A stretch of 64,000 nt of DNA from Lepeophtheirus salmonis (GCF_016086655.4 NC_052140.2:15004001-15068000), one strand, 5' to 3'; positions 10,601-22,799 are shown, numbered from the stretch's first letter. Notes: generated from the sequence alone by a model not told the origin. Translations and numbers: made by a program.

Positions 10601-12820
10601 TAAATTAAAAAAGGCCTGTTTATAAGCAGATTTATGGAAAAAGTTGCAAACTGATTTTGTGTAGGAAAAAATATATGTTCACAGTAATAGATCATAAGAA
10701 GATTATTTATTTGTCAGTTTGTGAGGAGAATAAGAGATAAATTTATCAACTGATTTGAGTAAAACATTGATTGAATGCTCATATATATATGTGTAATATT
10801 CATATATATGATAAATTTATTATAATATTTTTCTCCAGAATTCCTCATCAGTGTAAAAAGCCCACCAAACTACGGGAAAATGATATCCTTACATATCAAT
10901 GATGAAACTTTAATTGGAAGTCACAAGTTTCAATATCACAGTAATTCCTTTATCAAATAAACTGTACCCATATCGATGGTTATAAGAATTTAGTACTAGG
11001 ACAGAAGAGTATCGAAACATGATTTAGTCGGATATGACTAACACTTAACGATATATTCATCAACCGAATGAATATTATCGAGAGCTGGTTATATCATATC
11101 AGCAAATAGATCGTTTTTATTAGCAATGAATATAAATAAGTTTTATCTTTGTATAAAAAAATGTGAAACTTGATTAGTCAAAGCCTTTAAATTCTTTCAG
11201 ACAATAAATTACTTTACAAGTTTTTTTTATTTGGTAAATGATATTTTTATGTGGAAGAAAAACACAGAATAATGGTTCTTTATTAAACGTTAAGAAACAT
11301 ACATAAGTCTTTTCCATATTTTTATGACCCCCAATAAGAAAATCAGTTATAATTATGTATCATATCGTGAACCGTCTGTACTGAAAACTATGAGGTATGC
11401 ATATTTATTTATAGAGTAAAAAAATTGATGTAAATTGACTATAATTTAATATATGGTATTATTGAACCTCTTTAAAAATAAACTTTTGAATATGTAACTT
11501 AATCCAATTCTGAGTTTTGAGACATTAACGATGAAGGAAATCGCATTACTGATATCTCCTACCTCTGCCGGTTACTACCACTATTTAATTCAAACTCTTG
11601 TTGGTAAAAAAAAATGCATATTTAATGTAAAAAATGTTCCATGGAAGAATCTCTTATTATCTTATTATCAAAAATCTTTCTTATGAATAACTTTTGGTTT
11701 CTAATAAAACCCGCGTTGACGAATTTATTGATGAAATATTCATATCAATCTATAAAATCATTTCCCGTATAAAAAGACCCTGCTCATGAATTAAGAATGA
11801 TTACATGGCATTCTATTACCTTTTACATACTTTGTTTGTTCGAATGTTAAGTGAAAATCATGATTCTTCGGAGGTGTCATAAAGTAATGCCTTTTTTCTT
11901 ACGAAAAATCAGCTTTAATTGCATGATTCGTAACTTGAAAGACTTTAACACAATAAATGTAATATATAATTTCTAATGTAAAATAGAATATCAAATGATA
12001 ACAGTAATAATAATTTTAATGCATATGTGACTAGGCAAAAAAGAGTATTAAAAAGGCAAAATGACTTCTCCTTTGTATCGTATAAAAAGGCAAAAAAAAA
12101 GACAACGTTTTAACAGATTTGTATATAATAATAAAAACCACATTATGGTTTCCAGGAAAAAATGTATACTATATTTTGTGTGATGTTCTTTAGAGACTCA
12201 TAAATTTTGTTATCACATAATTTTATGGACGTAGCTGAGAGTTAATTACGTGTGTGCAGTTGATACAGACACAAAAAAAGGCACCGCAAATTTTCTTGGG
12301 ATAGAATGAATATGTAAATTCATTCTGCAAAGTGATGGTTCTTGGTAAAAAGGAGCGTGAATAAAATGTCACTTGAAAGGAACGAGATAATTTATCGTCT
12401 TACGTCTTTTTGACCATTGCATAATATGTACCTTTTAGTGATGTTAGGATACAAATATTTTCCGACCGGTTTCGGTACCAAAATAAGAATCCATGTTTAG
12501 GTACTTTTCTATACTTTTTCGACTACAAATGGAAATGTCGTTACGAGCAATTCACATTCACTTACTGGGGCTCTTGTAGGGGTTTTCTTTGGAACCTGGG
12601 CTAGTTCAGAAATTTAAGGCCTCTTTTATCAAAAAGAAAGTTTTTGGGCTTGGTGTAGGGGGAAAGAAATGAGTAGATGGTCAAAAATGTGAGGGATCAC
12701 GTCATTGTCGAGCCATTTTTCGATGATTTTGTTAATTTATAAGTACAATTATAAATATATGTTTAGTATAATGCCGTTTTCATTCGAACACCGTTACCAC
12801 ATTTGTATCGGTATTAAGTT
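10601..12820. other. AT-rich spacer
   Basis: No gene recognised. An ATG-initiated frame of 51 codons at about 11531 (starting MKEIALLISPTSAGYY) is the most protein-like stretch, but it has no detectable family or splice context. 12440-12800 has a higher-GC repeat-like character into which the next element is inserted. Confidence 0.35.
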
Positions 12821-13212
12821 TTGTGTCGGTCCTTATTTATTCGCGCCAGTCCCGGCTTAAGGCCGATCCTATCAGTCTCTAGGACTGTCAACCATTGGAA
12901 CTAGTCCTTAACTGTCGGTCCTTCGAAATTTTTCTATAACAATATCATTGGTTTATTAAGCAAAATAAGATATATGAAAGGTGAATTAAGGTAAATGCAG
13001 ATATCTGGCAAAAATATTATTTTTTTAATAATATGCGAGCATATTATATTCTTATTTAGTTATATAATTTAATTTATTAGATAAAAGAATAATAATATAA
13101 AAAAACAATCAATGACGTTAAGAGGGATCGATTTTACCATCTTTAAGGACCAACAAGTGGGACTGGACCAGACTGGACCCCCAGTCTTTGGTCCTAAATT
13201 AGGACCGACACA
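12821..13212. mobile_element. 392-bp non-autonomous element, TGTCGGTCCT ends
   Basis: Left end TTGTGTCGGTCCTTATTTAT and right end, on the other strand, TTGTGTCGGTCCTAATTTAG form clear terminal inverted repeats. There is no transposase inside. Related members are at 14952-15512, 33480-33703 and 35318-35460, sharing internal words such as ACTGTCAACCATTG and CCAGTCCTTAACTGT. Superfamily uncertain because the target duplication could not be fixed. Confidence 0.6.
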
Positions 13213-13240
13213 ACGCTACATGTATATTGAACAACCCTAG

Positions 13241-13876
13241 TACAAGGGCAGTCTCATAAGTACTCAACCAAGCAAAAAAAACACAAAAGTTTTCCGTAAA
13301 ATAAGATTTAATTTTTAACATTTTAACTGTAAAAACATTATATGCATAAAGATAAAAAAATCATCTTTTGCTATGAAATTTCGTAAAGGACTCAATTGAA
13401 ACTTCTTGACAACAACTTTTTTGATCGAGTATGAGCAAACGCGGTACCATTCTTACACAAAGTTTTCGCATGGATAAATTTTCAGAAAATGCCTAAAATG
13501 TCTTCTAGCTCACGCACTTTCAGTGAAAGATTCACCTGTGCCACTATGGGGATTTTTTCCCCCACACCTACTGGAATTGTAATCTCAATTGATCGACCAC
13601 CTTGGTGTTTGTTTAGCCAGCATGTATAGCCACTTTTAAACTCAGCTAGCTAAAATTTTACTTTTATAAACGAGGAAGCAAACTCATCCAACTGGAGAAT
13701 CCACTTCAGTTTTTATATTGGTTGAGCTGAGGCATTTCAAATAAAAGTACTGTCTGACAAAACAATGACCTTTTTTTCCATTTTCATAAACTCACTGACT
13801 ACGTTCACTATAGATGGCACTATAAATACTAAATAACATGACTTGATAGGATTTGTACTTTTTAATACAGGGATTT
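13241..13876 (-). mobile_element. Deleted mariner element with transposase N-terminal and linker remnant
   Basis: The minus strand reads successive mariner blocks: MEKK start region near 13780, AEFKSGYTC, GRSIEITIPVGVG, SLKVRELEDILGI, SENLSMRKLCVRMVPRLL and ILDQKS. These are the order and spacing of the paired HTH region and the linker WVPRLL-like motif preceding the catalytic domain, with the Trp replaced by Met. Several frameshifts are needed. The DDE/D catalytic domain is missing. Possible terminal repeats, AGGGCAGTCTCATAAGTACT at 13246 and a diverged CCCTGTATTAAAAAGTAC on the other strand near 13873, bound about 635 bp. Confidence 0.65.
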
Positions 13877-14951
13877 TTTTAGACAACTACCGCCATATCC
13901 GAGTGAAGCTGGATTTTTCTTGGAGGTCCACGTATCTACATAGTTAAAAAATAATGTTGAATCAAAAGAAGACAGTTTTCTCTTTGAAAGGATTCGAACT
14001 TAATTTTTCAATCGATAGTTATCAAAATTTGTAAGGAATTTATCATATTACTATTGTCATGAATTTAAGTATAAATTAAACGGCAGGAGATTAAGTTATT
14101 TTGTCCGTCTGGAATTAAATGTTTTCAGAACTCTGGATTTATTGATATTGCTACGCCAGTTTACGACCATGAATAATACTGTTATTAGTGTTCGACTAAG
14201 CACCCAGTTGTTGTTTTTTTAAAGTGAATATCATAGAATAGTAATTCTTAAAATTTTATATTAATTATCCAATATTTTAGTATCTGAATAAAACCATTTA
14301 TTTTTCGACAAAGAAAAAAGCAGAGAGACACTAAGCCCTCAGTTAGTGAACCGGGATATTAAACAACCTAAGATTTCTAAAAATGATTTTCATGTCATTG
14401 AAACTACATTTGACCGCCAAAACTTTTCAGTATGCCCTTGAAACATTAAGTCAGATATATGCAATCCTATATTTATTTAATAATACCTTACCAAGGATTT
14501 ATTTGTATAATTCGTTAGTTGAGGTTTATTGAATTTTATTTTTGGTTTGCTTAAAAATTTCTTCTTTAGTTCTGTCATTTGATATCTTGGATACTGTTTT
14601 TTTTTTCAATTTGAGGACTGGGACAAGATTAAAATGACGTAATTATTACAATCGTTCAACTGTTTACAATGTTGTTATAGTCTTTAACTTTAGGGGTTTC
14701 TACTTTAGTCATATCAATAACTGCATTTTAAAAAGAAGGTTAATTAACGTAAGGTTAAGAACCACTTTGGTTGAGAATAAAGAGTCATTTAAAACCGTTT
14801 TTGATGAAAATGTAATTATTTGCGATTAATGTCTGGGTTAAATATTGATAGTCAATTAAGCATTCAGTGATATATTAATATTTGAAATCATAAAATTGTC
14901 AAGGGAATTGTTGGTAGACGCTATTTGATACAAAAAGGACTAAAAATCAAC
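13877..14951. other. AT-rich spacer
   Basis: No gene, repeat pair or RNA feature recognised. Confidence 0.4.
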
Positions 14952-15512
14952 ACTATCGTTGTATACCTATGTCTTTATTTAGAAATGAAAACTGAAGTCC
15001 TCTCCAGTTCAATCTCTCTCTGTCCATTTTAATCCTTTATATCCGTTCTAAACATGATAAAGTTTGATCCTTGATGTACGATTGGCTCTTTGATGCTGTT
15101 AATTGTGCGAAATTAAATTATTTTGACATTCTGTAATTAAATGATTTTTTTTAAACGTTAGATGGGTTAATATGGGTTATGCCAGTTTCTAACTATGGAT
15201 TTAAAATCTGGAACTAGTTTCGACCTCAATATCTTGGCAACACTGAGATCTTAGTTTATAAGAGTGTAGTCATTATGTTTAGGACTAAAAAAGGAAGTCC
15301 CTATGTCCAGTTCAATCTCTACCCAGTCCATTTCAGTCCTGCATATTCGTTCTAAAAATGATAAAGTTCTGTCCTTGATGACGTTACTCAACTTTATTTT
15401 TCTTTTTGAAATCAGTTCTAGTAATTACAGTCCGAAGGACCAACAGTTTTAATTACCGGTTGTAAGACTTGACTCAGCTGGCCCGAATAAATAAGGACCA
15501 ACACAGCACTAA
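14952..15512. repeat. TGTCGGTCC-family copy with internal 300-bp duplication
   Basis: The left end (CGTTGTATACCTATGTCTTT) is a decayed form of the family end seen at 12821. The right end GGACCAACACAGCACT matches the inverted end. Inside, about 88 bases at 14993-15079 recur at 15293-15380: CCAGTTCAATCTCT, GTCCATTTTAATCCT versus GTCCATTTCAGTCCT, and a TTCTAAA(C/A)ATGATAAAGTT block. The copy has grown by internal tandem duplication. Confidence 0.5.
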
Positions 15513-16302
15513 TCAACACTAAAATGGGTATATCAGCCAAAGTAGCAATATCTACGATATTTATTTGTTGCAAGAAGATTTTTGGAAATTATTTTGAACA
15601 TTACCAAATTAAAAAGATACGTACACAATTCTACAAGTGACGTAATATCCCACAAACTTGAACTTAATTTCCACTAGCCACGGTTTCCTCTCCCCCTTAC
15701 ACACTTTAAATATGGGATGAGATGTTATTAGTTGTAAAATAAGGCAAAATAAGAAAAACCTCTATTTTTTTAAATCGTGGAACTAAATATTTAAACATGG
15801 ACCGATGTCTTTTTTTTTTTTTAATAAGAAATTTTGTATGGGCCGAGTTTCACTACGAGACTGCTTCAGACATAACTTGGACCAAAATGATTTATGTCCT
15901 ACAGAAATCATAACGATCTTTGATTAGTCAAAGACTTCCTGACTGAACTCCAACTCTAAAAAATAACCCTTTGCTAAAGATTTGATTTAAATTAAAATGT
16001 TTCCCTAATGAATCGATTTGTCACAAGCTGAAATTATACAACTAATTAATAGCTAAGCATATATGTATAAATTTGCCCCCCCCCTCCCCCACCTTCATAA
16101 TTAATTATACCTCTTAAATAAATATACATATTAAATTACTTCATAAAAACAAGCCAAGTTATTGCAGTTAGGAGCTAAAAAAACAACTCTAAACGTCCTG
16201 TTTTATATGAACAAAGGTAGATTTTAATTTATTACCTTTATTCTTGTGACTTTTTTTTCAGATTACTTTTACTAGTCTAGCGATGTATTTCAAACGTGTA
16301 TA
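15513..16302. other. AT-rich spacer
   Basis: No gene recognised. A short C tract (about 16076) and poly-T run are present. Confidence 0.4.
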
Positions 16303-17410
16303 TTAGGTCGGGTTGTTTCTCAACTTTTATCAAGTTTTAATTACGGCTAGGGGGAAAAATGTTGTTAGGTGATAAGTAATTAACATATGCAAAATTGTGT
16401 AATTATTCAAGGTGCACATCTCAATCAAAATTGAAAAAGAGGAAAAAAATGATTGATATTTCATAAATAAAGATTAATTTATTTATATATTTTTTGCTTT
16501 AAAATGATCGGATCGACAATTTTCTAACCTATAATAAAGTCACCCTATGTTAGGTGTAGTAAAATAAATTCATTTAATTAATGGATCTTTTAATTAATTT
16601 TTAACTCTTGGCCATCAAAATAGTGGTTAAATGACGGTCAGACTCCACGATTTTCTTTATTTTATCCACATTTTCGACAATTGGCCTTTCAGAGCGTAGT
16701 GCATCTTTGACATCAAAATTACCGGAACAGAATCGACAGAACCAAAATACCGCATGATAGATTATTATGGTATCTAGACCATTAACCCTATTCACATTTT
16801 TAGCCACTTGGCTCACATTTTCACCTTTTTTGAAGAAAAACTGCCAAATATGGTATATTTTCATTTTGTTGGTGCCCAGTACTGAGTCAAACAATTACAA
16901 ATTCTATCAAAAAAGATTTTAAAGCACGAAATCCTATATTTTAATACATTTAGCGTAAAATAATTGTATTTATACAATGTGAGATACACATTACGAAAGC
17001 CACCTATTGGAAAAACAATGGGCTTCCTTTTACCGCACCTATTAAACGCGTATCTTTTTATTTTTTTCAATTTAAATAGGGTATATACAAAAATAATTAT
17101 GGTATTATCTCTTTTTGTACCCCAATTCATGACTTTAGAAAAAAACTTTATGATTATTATTTAGAGAATACAAATTGTCTATAAAACTAATTTTATAATT
17201 AATAAATAATATATAAATTTGTAAATATGCATTGACTAAATTAGTAATTGTTGTCTTTTTTCAAAACTACGCCGAGATGTACAGCCTATTTAAGATGACG
17301 TCATACAAAATGAAAATTTGCATAGGTTATTATTGTCTTCCCAGATGACAACAATTCCTCATTATTCAACATCAAAACTTCAAAAAAAGTTGAGAAACAA
17401 ACCAGCCTAT
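16303..17410 (-). mobile_element. 1108-bp mariner element with matched ends and TA flanks
   Basis: Left end TTAGGTCGGGTTGTTTCTCA and right end, read on the other strand, ATAGGCTGGTTTGTTTCTCA match, and the similarity continues inwards through CAACTTTT...AAGTTTT. TA occurs immediately outside both ends (16301-16302 and 17411-17412), the target duplication expected for mariner. It encodes only the transposase N-terminus on the minus strand (16601-16894), so it cannot move itself. The open frames at 16861-17164 on both strands do not read as transposase. Confidence 0.8.
16601..16894 (-). pseudogene. Mariner transposase N-terminal (HTH) fragment
   Basis: 97 codons. From about residue 12: KIYHIWQFFFKKGENVSQVA is the first helix-turn-helix block of mariner transposases. 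It is followed by VFWFCRFCSGNFDVKDALRS, the family's WF-RFRSG-FDVKDAPRSGR second DNA-binding block, then VENVDKIKKIVESDRH, the start of the linker. The frame stops shortly afterwards, and neither the linker WVPHxL motif nor the D,D34D catalytic triad is present. It lies within the TA-flanked element. The inverted-repeat-binding domain is fairly well kept while catalysis is lost. Confidence 0.8.
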
Positions 17411-17769
17411 TATACATAAAGTATTAATACAGTCTTTTTATATTGTATACCTATTAAAATATGTGTTTCTTTTAAATACCCACAAATTAGGCGGGACTGT
17501 GGGCGGGTGTAGGGTGGGTGTATGGCCGAATGATGATGATGATGTTTAAGTGATATTGAGAAGCATCTCGGGTGTGTAATTACAACAGACTTATGACACA
17601 GATTAAACGAAATAAGAAAGAAAAACAATTATTTTATTAATTAAGGGCAAAAACAGAGTGGGCTGTGGGCAAAAGATCTTATTTATGTTTAAGTGCCTCC
17701 ATTACCCTACGTACATAGATCTTATTGAACATTAATATGGATGTGGTCCGACAAAAGGAAGTAAAAATT

Positions 17770-17990
17770 AACATACCTACATTTGGTGGATTTTTTGTGG
17801 ATTTGTGGAGTATGATTTCATGGCTCAACTTTGCATTTTTTCTCCTAACTCCACCCAAAATTGACTTAAAGACTTAACGGAAAACGATACAGGACATAGA
17901 AAAGAGTCCAAAGGGCAGAGTCATTGTTCTACTTTCCCGGTTGCTCCATCAAAAATCGATCTATATTGTCAAAAACAAAGGAATCACTCA
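17770..17990 (+). repeat. Dispersed repeat with CTCCACCCAAAATTGAC core, two sub-copies
   Basis: Contains ACTCCACCCAAAATTGACTT near 17850 and GTTGCTCCATCAAAAATCGA near 17940, both related to the core at 10555 and 9640. The sequence between (AGTCCAAAGGGCAGAGTCA) matches the inverted copy's GGTTCCATAGGGCAATGAGG. Confidence 0.4.
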
Positions 17991-18419
17991 AAATCAAATA
18001 TTAAATCAAAAACAATCTTTTTAAAAAATCGGATAAATTACGAATTTAGTTTTTGACATCGTAACATACACCATAATATATCATAGACACATTTCCTTCA
18101 CTTATAGACATTTTATTCAAATTTATAGGGTGGATTGAGATACCAGAGACTTAAATTCGTACGGATATGGTCTCTTTCAAGTTCTAGCTTTTTCAAGGTG
18201 ACTGTTGGAGCAACTTGGACTACACTACTTCTCTTTTCCTTCTTTTGAGGAGAACGTTGATTATATTTAATAAATATTAGCAGTAAATTATTTCTGTTGT
18301 AACACATAATATTGACATTTAACACAGATTGTTAGTGATTCTTATTAGGAGCATCGTGAGCATATTAAAATAAAAGAAATCGAAAAACAAGACGGTAACT
18401 CCGGACAAATTTGAACAAT

Positions 18420-18610
18420 GTTTTGTAAGGAAGAGCTTAGCTGTCAATAGGTTACATTAGATTGGCTATAATCAGCTGAGATGAGGCAAGAGGGGAGAAG
18501 GAAATTGACAAGGACATTGTGAAGAATTACTACGATGTCGATCCTCAATTCTACTCTGAGTTCAACAAGAACTTACAATCATTACTCTGAAACAAATTCT
18601 CAAACGTTAC
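18420..18610 (+). repeat. Dispersed repeat, AGCTGTCA...ATTAGATTGGCT family
   Basis: Shares AGCT(G)TCA, a TTAGATTRGCW block and GATGTCGATCCTCAATTCTA / CTCTGAGTTCAACAAGAACT with 46210-46420. Weaker matches are at 28085-28260 and 37800-38260. No coding content recognised. It could be a SINE-like or non-autonomous element, but no tail or internal promoter was identified. Confidence 0.45.
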
Positions 18611-19625
18611 TCTCCGTCTTTTATGTGTACAGACACGAAGGTTTGATCAGGTTTGTAATATAATTGACTGTAGTAGGAAAATAAGTTCATTCCTTAGAAA
18701 TTAAATAATAATGACAACTGCTAAGAAAAAGAAGATTCATAGTTTACCAATTCCAAAAAGAAGGGAACAGCTAAAAAGAACACACGGTTAACATCTCTAA
18801 GTATTATGTAATTGTGCCGTATCAATAATGATAAAAAATTGGTGTATTTTTTAGCTCGCCTTTTATTTTTTTGGAGTTGGCAAACTCAAGTGTATAAAAA
18901 TTCTTTTTCAATGCTGTTTTCATTTTTATTTAACTCCTGAGTAGTGAAAAAGTTAAATAATCAAACTGGGCATTTTTTTGTAAAAGAGATATAGTTATTA
19001 TTTTGATTTTTGAGAAAACTCAAGACCCAAAACTCCCTCAAAAAAGCTTCAAGTTTTTTTTTTTTTTTAATTTTTTCTTTGTGCATTATTTGATTCAATT
19101 TTCAAGTAACGCACTGTATTTTTATTTGATGAATTAATAATAGGTACGTCTAGATATACATATATGCTCTTTTGGTAATGAACTTTAAGGGTTACCTCAG
19201 CTCTTCTTTTGACAAATTAAATTAATAAATAAATAAATTAGATACATATAATCCAAAAAAAGAATGGTACCAAGATGAGAGTTAATTAATCTATTCAGGG
19301 GCATCACTATCTTTTGTGTACGTTGTATGTATGGTTAGGTGATAAAGTGGTGGGTATATAGGGGGTCTTACCTATTATTTTCTGCTGATATGGTGAGGAA
19401 GGAACATGAATATTTATTAAGCTTTTTCCATAATTAACCGTTGTTCTACCCATGTATGTATTTAAATAGAAGATCGACTTACTGACTTGATTATCATACC
19501 TTTTGTGGCAAAGAAGGTCGCTTATCATCTCATAAAGACAGGAACGACCTAATAGGTATAACTTTGTGTATGATGGTATTTTTTAAAGGGATATGAGACC
19601 GTCTGAGGGCTTACTTTTGGCAATA
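18611..19625. other. AT-rich spacer
   Basis: No gene recognised. The minus-strand frame at 19307-19528 shows no family features. Confidence 0.4.
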
Positions 19626-20117
19626 ACAGAGTGGTCTGAAAGGTTTCCTACCTCAACGTGAAGATGGCAGCACTCGTCAATAAAAGCTAGTCACATCTAT
19701 CTAGCATCGGTCGACTCTTACTCACCAAAGTCTCAGCCATTTTGGATGTGCATTTGTTATGTAACAGTCGTTTGAGTGAGTTAGTGTGATTGCTTTTGTG
19801 AAAATAGACATAATCTAGTTTTAAACTGTCATACAACATGGATACACTCAAAACAAAGATGTAGTCCTACAGTTGACTACAATCGGGGAACTTGCTCCAA
19901 AATTAGAAAAACTGTTGTTGTTTTTTTTGCCTGAAAAAGAGATGGCGACTGTTTTTGGTTTTAGATAGTCATGGATTTTGCAGAGAAAAACGTTGAGTAC
20001 TATTTGGACGGGTTAAAAGGTGAGAGGATTGCAGGGAGACTATGTTGAAAATAAGATAACAAATTCTGAAAAAATGTCTTGTAGCTTTGTTAGCTCGGAA
20101 ACATATCAGACTCTGCA
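19626..20117 (+). mobile_element. 492-bp internally deleted mariner
   Basis: Left end ACAGAGTGGTCTGAAAGGTT and right end (other strand) GCAGAGTCTGATATGTTTCC are diverged inverted repeats, with TA next to each. The left third is a well-preserved mariner leader (AAGATGGCAGCACTCGTCAA, CTCAGCCATTTTGGATG). The right part encodes the very end of a transposase, DFAEKNVEYYLDGLKGERIA, followed by a decayed GDYVE-type tail. The whole middle, including the catalytic residues, is gone, so 5' and 3' ends are fused. Confidence 0.7.
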
Positions 20118-20229
20118 TATAGGTGGCTAGAAATAAACATTGAAAAAAATCAGGGAATGGCTTCAAAACCATTACTTTATTTAACTTTTGAATTTAAATT
20201 GTTAAATTTTAGAGTTTAATAACTACTTT

Positions 20230-20525
20230 TTGAGGCATTCAACATATTTTCCCTTCACTGCAATGGAAGCCTCAAGACATCACCAAAATTAAGAGCAGGC
20301 GGAGGCAATTTCCACCATGGACAAGACTTCTCATGCCTCCATGATGGCTGATTTAAAGAATTAAATTCCGTTGTGGTGAGTGACGTTGGGCATTTTCTTT
20401 AGGGTGCTTCACCAATAATAGTCCAGAGGGATGAGATCGTGAGATGAAGAAGTTCCATACCTTTCTCAAGCCCCCAGACATTTGCAAATTTGTACTTGAG
20501 AATGAATGGCAATGGTTTTCGTTTT
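20230..20525 (-). pseudogene. IS630/Tc1-type transposase C-terminal half remnant
   Basis: On the minus strand: HQNKTKTIAIHSQVQ stands where QQD-APAH is expected (second catalytic Asp apparently Asn). It is followed by SSSHDLIPLDYYW, the third catalytic block SPDLNPLDYYW with Asp kept, then MPNVTHHNGI, FFKSAIMEA, EVLSMVEIASAC and the C-terminal CLEASIAVKGKYVECLKK with stop. Four in-frame stops occur. No terminal repeats were paired. The open frame at 20399-20590 is in another frame of the same remnant. Confidence 0.65.
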
Positions 20526-20818
20526 GTTCTGGTGAATTTATTTTTCAAATGGTCTGAACGAAACTTGACAAAAAGTAAAAGAAATAACAATACTTTATTT
20601 GTATACTCTAGTCAAATTGAAAGAAAAGGTATATCAGATGTCGTAAATTAGCAACAAAGTAATTTAAGTGTACTTCCGGTTCTACTGTAGTGTATATATA
20701 ACCACAGGTTAGCCTAGTATAAAGGCCTCCTTCAATAATATAATGTATCCTTACAATAGATTTAATTTCTTACAAGTAGCTGCACTGAGTACATGTCAAT
20801 TACCTCTACATTTCTATA

Positions 20819-21310
20819 TTAATAAAGTAAAGTTTGTCTTTCTGTCTGTATCAATGTATGCCAACAAGTTGCAGAGTTCACTGGTGTATAGCAACGGATG
20901 ATGTATATCATACACATATTTTGGTATAAGAAATAACAATGTAGTCGTATTAATGAGATATTGCAGGCGTGTGCATGAACACTATTTCTGTTTTTTGGTA
21001 TTGATCTTCTTTGTAGAACATAATTCATAAACAATTAAAATATGTTTTAAGATATGAATTAATTATAAACGCTGGAATATTTAAATACATTTTGATTGTT
21101 TTTATTAATGAGCCCTCTTAAGACAAAAGTATTCGCCAGTCATCCCAACATACTTTTTTTCTCTCTCAATCTCTTATTCTTTCGTTCTTGAGGAGAAAAT
21201 TATTAATACTCTTATGAATTGATAAAAGTATTATCAACAGTATTCTGTAACACTGAGGATTTCTTTGGGAGATTATCTTCTTTATAATTTAACGAATTGT
21301 CTTATAGCCG
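20819..21310. repeat. Dispersed repeat, AATAAAG...GTCTTTCTGTCTGT family, copy 1
   Basis: Ordered matches to 59070-59530: AATAAAG(T/C)AAA start with TTTCTGTCTRT, GATGTATAT, AAGAAATAACAATGTAGTCG, TATTAATGAG, GTCATCCC, TTTTTCTCTCTC, CTCTTATT, TTCTTGAGGA and TTATCTTCT. A third, more partial copy is at 30570-30910. Non-coding. Family not identified. Confidence 0.6.
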
Positions 21311-21617
21311 ACAACTAATTACTCAGAGCAATGGTAGGTACTACTTTTAGTCTGAAAAGTATTGAAGACTGCCTAAATAACGATTCCTAAAATAATACTG
21401 GAACCGCTATGAAAATATTGATATCTTGGTAAGACTATAATCTATTGACAATCGAATAATTGATTTATATTTTTGAAAAATAGTACTGAAAATCTGCATA
21501 GACAATGATTTATCTCATTTTTTGATTTCTCACTTCTACAAATTACAGCTTGAATAAAACATAAAAATAAGTAATGCATAATACTTGTATGAATCTAAAT
21601 GTTTATATGTAAGTATA

Positions 21618-22296
21618 CAGGGCATTTGAAAAGTCTTTGACCACTTTGACTATGCTACTAAATACTATGCCCAACAGATCAGAATGACATTCTACAGGAA
21701 AATCTTACAAATACATAACGAAAATTATTATTCGTGAATTCGATGTCGACCAGCTTCAACACCAGCCTTGAGATGAGGTTAGAAGGGAGTACATATTTAA
21801 GCAATGTAAGTCCTGGTTACATTCCTCAACGGGATGTCACAGAGGCTTTGGGATTAGGGGATGCTGTGGTAAACTGCACAGGCTTTGGACTCAATATGTC
21901 ACGATGTTGGAAAGTCCAAAGGGTTCAAGTCAGGGTACTGGCCAAAAGTATTTGAGACATTAATTTATGTTTTGTTGGTCCCAATGATATTGATATACCA
22001 CTGCTTGGTCTATCCAAGAGGCTTTTTCTATCCTCCACAAGCTTTTTTGACTTTGTACAATGTGTAATAGTTAACTTTTTAACAATGCCAGAGTTGATAT
22101 GGCCGGTGTGGAACAATGCGGCAGGCTTTAACCATTTTGCTTCCAGTTTTATTAATGATTAACACCAATTTTGACCCATTTTTTCTTTATCTGAGAAATC
22201 CATCTTCAGCTAATATGAATAAAAAAATGATTGGAACTTAAACAAAATATCTGAAGCGTCGTCCTATAGGTGTTCAAAGACTTTTCGAACGTCCAG
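21618..22296 (-). mobile_element. 679-bp TIR element with CAGGGCATTTGAAAAGTC ends
   Basis: Left end CAGGGCATTTGAAAAGTCTT and right end (other strand) CTGGACGTTCGAAAAGTCTT match over about 30 bases, with TA outside each end (21616-21617, 22297-22298). The interior has several overlapping short frames. The minus-strand one at 21925-22116 (VEDRKSLLDRPSSGISISLG) resembles the HTH linker of Tc1-type transposases, in which a GRP-like turn follows the first helices. Catalytic motifs are absent. A deletion derivative. Confidence 0.7.
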
Positions 22297-22799
22297 TAAG
22301 TAGATATGTCTTAGCCATTCTAGGAGGTACAGTGTTATTTGGACATTTCATATATGTATCTACTACCTGAGATGAATACTTTTTAATAGGATGCTAATGA
22401 TATTCAAGAATAATGCCTTTTTGGTAGTCCTTTTTTAAAAATAAAAAAAAAAGATTTATTGTGCTTATTTAATATTTTTGGAGTTGGAAATTTATTTTAA
22501 TGTTTTTATTTTTGTATTTTAATAATAATGATTTATATTTTATTATGTTAGAGAAAAAGAAAAGAAGAAGTAATAGTGGGTAAAAAGATTGTCCATTAGG
22601 GCATATAGAAGCAGCCCTTGGGGTCATATCTCTATGAATGACAATCGTTACCTGTAGAAATAAAAAGATAGATTGTACACTCTACTGTGTGGCTTTTTTA
22701 AACAGTCGCAGAGTAAATTTAAAATTAATCAAATCTGAATGAGCCAATTCGCAAATATTACTAATATATTTGGAGGATTGAAGTATGAAGAATATATAT

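Noticed and set aside
13975..14010. Possible tRNA because of an AAGGATTCGAACTT motif
   Set aside because: No acceptor stem, D-arm or anticodon arm could be folded around the T-arm-like words.
16861..17164. Long overlapping frames on both strands inside the 16.3-kb mariner
   Set aside because: Neither reads as transposase or any other family, and AT-rich composition with opposite-strand mirroring explains them.
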